From assembly GCA_000231825.2 (NCBI GenBank), contig JH720355.1, positions 186,001 to 250,000 of the forward strand: a DNA stretch of 64,000 nt, read 5' to 3'. The position numbers and the translations under genes were made by a program. This document shows, piece after piece, positions 62,301 through 64,000 of this stretch. This stretch comes from Tetrahymena elliotti 4EA. Its lineage: Eukaryota > Ciliophora > Oligohymenophorea > Hymenostomatida > Tetrahymenidae. The notes under the pieces are model-generated. The model ran no database searches, was not told the DNA's origin, and saw only the letters and a list, made by a program, of their open reading frames with translations. The number at the start of each line of letters is the position of its first letter. The stretch's first letter is position 1.

Positions 62301-64000
62301 ATGTTAGCCTTCAAAAGATTTACAACTCTATTTCGTGGTATTTCCAATTAGCGCCCTATTTATAGGTTTATGAAGGAGCTAGATAATTACAAAATTAGTG
62401 AATAGTAGCAACAATACCATAGCTATCTTGATGATCTTGAAAAAAGATTGATTTAGAGAAAACTCTCAGAAGATTAAATAAAATAAATGATTTTAAATTA
62501 AGATTTTAAAAACATAATCTACAAAATCTTAGAATTAAACCAAGCTGAAGAAGAGGAAGCTGAAGTAGATATAGAAAAAAATATTTCTGAAGAAAAGGAA
62601 TAAAAAATATAGGCAATATAAGGAGAAATCATTACTCTACTAGAATCTAAAGATTTAAGTTTAACAGAAAAGTACAGCTTGTATGCTTAAACAAATATAA
62701 TTAAGGATATACAGAAGCATTTGGTAAGTCATGTTCATTATAATTATCTCACACCTACCCGCAAAATTTCTAATTATCTCTTACAAGTTGTTTCTAAGCA
62801 GTTCAAAAATCTTTCTAAATCTCCAAAAACATCCATGTATTTTGATCTTACCAACATCAACGCAATAGTTGAAAATTTTTAGCGTAAAGAAGTTTTGCAA
62901 AACTTGTCTTTATAAGATGTAGCTCTCCTTTTAGAAGTTGATTTTACTTTATTCAGATAGTAACTATAAAAAGATTTACTTGCTCATGTCCATAATTTGA
63001 TATTAGATATAAAGACTTTTGATGAATAATAGCACTTAAAAGGACTCAAAATGGTTTTTAAAGCAATGAGAATTATTCGTGCAAGTCCCAGCAAGAATTC
63101 TTAATACATATAGCATTTAATTGAAGTACTACCAATTGATGTTTTAAATTATGTTATGAAATAACAAAAACTTGCTAATTTTGATTTGACAGAAATATCA
63201 AAGATATATGCAGCTTTACAAAAAAAGCATTTCAGTATCTATAAAGCAGAGAATATTCATCTCTTAAGTGCTATGAACGTATACATGCCAGCTGTTAGTG
63301 CTGCTAACTATTATTTAGGACATCTTCAATCCTTATTTGATTAAGGAAATTATTTAGAAGTTATGAAGCTTATTCCAGACTATCTTAACTTATTTTACCC
63401 TAAATTTGATGTTTTAAATTATTTCTGTGATCGTCTTTAAGTCAAGCTTGCAACTTCTAGCTATTAAACTATTGATAATGAATGCACAAAAGAGCAAAAA
63501 GTTTAATTTTTGTTATATCTTTCTGAATTCTTATAATCAATACTTTATGCTGATCTCATCAAGAATGAATTTTTCTTAATGAAAACTATTCTCTTCATTA
63601 ACAGAAACTCTTCTCTTATTGACAGTAAAAGAACCATTCTTAATTTCAACTATGTATTCAATTAGATATTAGAAAACTACAAAGGCGAAACAGAATTAAA
63701 TCCAAACATTAAAGAATAGATACTCATTTTCAATGAAAAATTCCCTGTTTCTAAAAAGTTACCTACCCCCTCAAATACTGAAACTAAAATTTTCAAGTTC
63801 CTTTTACAAACAAATCACTTTGCCCTTCAAAATGTTCAAGTAGGATCCTTCATTGTAGATATTTTAGTACATCCTGATATTATCATAGAATATAATGGTT
63901 TTGACCACTACAAATATGATCTTAAATTGAAAAACTTTGCTTTAGACTAGTATACTTTACAGCATTTATATAGAGAAAGACAATTAAAAAGACTCAAAGG
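62301..64000 (+). CDS. RAP-domain protein, mitochondrial RNA factor (3' end beyond window)
   Basis: The frame opens at ATG 62301 and is uninterrupted to the window edge, giving at least 566 codons. The N-terminus (MLAFKRFTTLFRGISNQR) is an amphipathic basic presequence typical of mitochondrial import. The body is alpha-helical with repeated about 35-residue units, as in FASTK/OPR-type RNA-binding proteins. Near residue 515 begins a RAP domain: GSFIVDILVHPDIIIEYNG, then DHYKYDL and a Leu/Lys-rich helix LYRERQLKRLKG. RAP proteins act in mitochondrial RNA processing, stability and ribosomal RNA maturation. Only the end of the domain and the stop codon are missing. Confidence 0.85.

Overview
The window reads as macronuclear DNA of a ciliate close to Tetrahymena. 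Every convincing gene uses TAA and TAG inside the reading frame, where they align with glutamine positions, and every gene ends at TGA. The DNA is very A+T rich. Introns have GTAA-like donors and AG acceptors and are mostly about 40-180 nt, far longer than the 20-30 nt introns of Paramecium. Standard-code gene finding breaks these genes into pieces; I read them with the ciliate code and checked exon joins by phase arithmetic. No tRNA, rRNA, CRISPR array, transposase, telomere repeat or bacterial-type operon was seen. Each gene appears to have its own promoter in A/T-rich spacer DNA.

Layout. 1.5-6.8 kb, plus strand: a spliced Ser/Gln-rich protein, a tiny ORF with strong codon bias, a 524-aa protein with an N-terminal Cys/His cluster, and a small single-pass membrane protein. 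7.2-12.7 kb, minus strand: two secreted glycoside hydrolase family 114-like paralogues and a medium-chain reductase. 15.3-16.3 kb, plus strand: an acidic hypothetical protein. 17-25.4 kb, minus strand: a large kinase-like/leucine-rich-repeat gene whose 17 repeats sit one per exon. 26-38 kb, minus strand: a 901-aa Asn/Gln/Ser-rich protein, a mucolipin/polycystin-like cation channel, a secreted protein with a duplicated cysteine module, and a coiled-coil protein. 41-46.2 kb, plus strand: a 1,584-aa coiled-coil pseudokinase. 47.5-49.7 kb, minus strand: mitochondrial ribosomal protein uS5m and a 52-aa basic ORF. 50.3-57.4 kb, minus strand: a 2,300-aa polytopic protein resembling the ciliate TmcB/TmcC type. 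58.4-62 kb, minus strand: two small GTPase-like ORFs, one interrupted at an A7 run, and an EamA-type transporter. 62.3 kb to the end, plus strand: a mitochondrial RAP-domain protein cut by the window edge.

The genes do not form one pathway. Two themes recur. One is ciliate-expanded signalling and membrane proteins: pseudokinases, the TmcB-like protein, the TRP channel and the GTPase-like ORFs. The other is mitochondrial gene expression: uS5m and the RAP protein. The most unusual signals are the one-repeat-per-exon LRR array fused to degenerate kinase domains and the A7/TGA break in the GTPase-like ORF.
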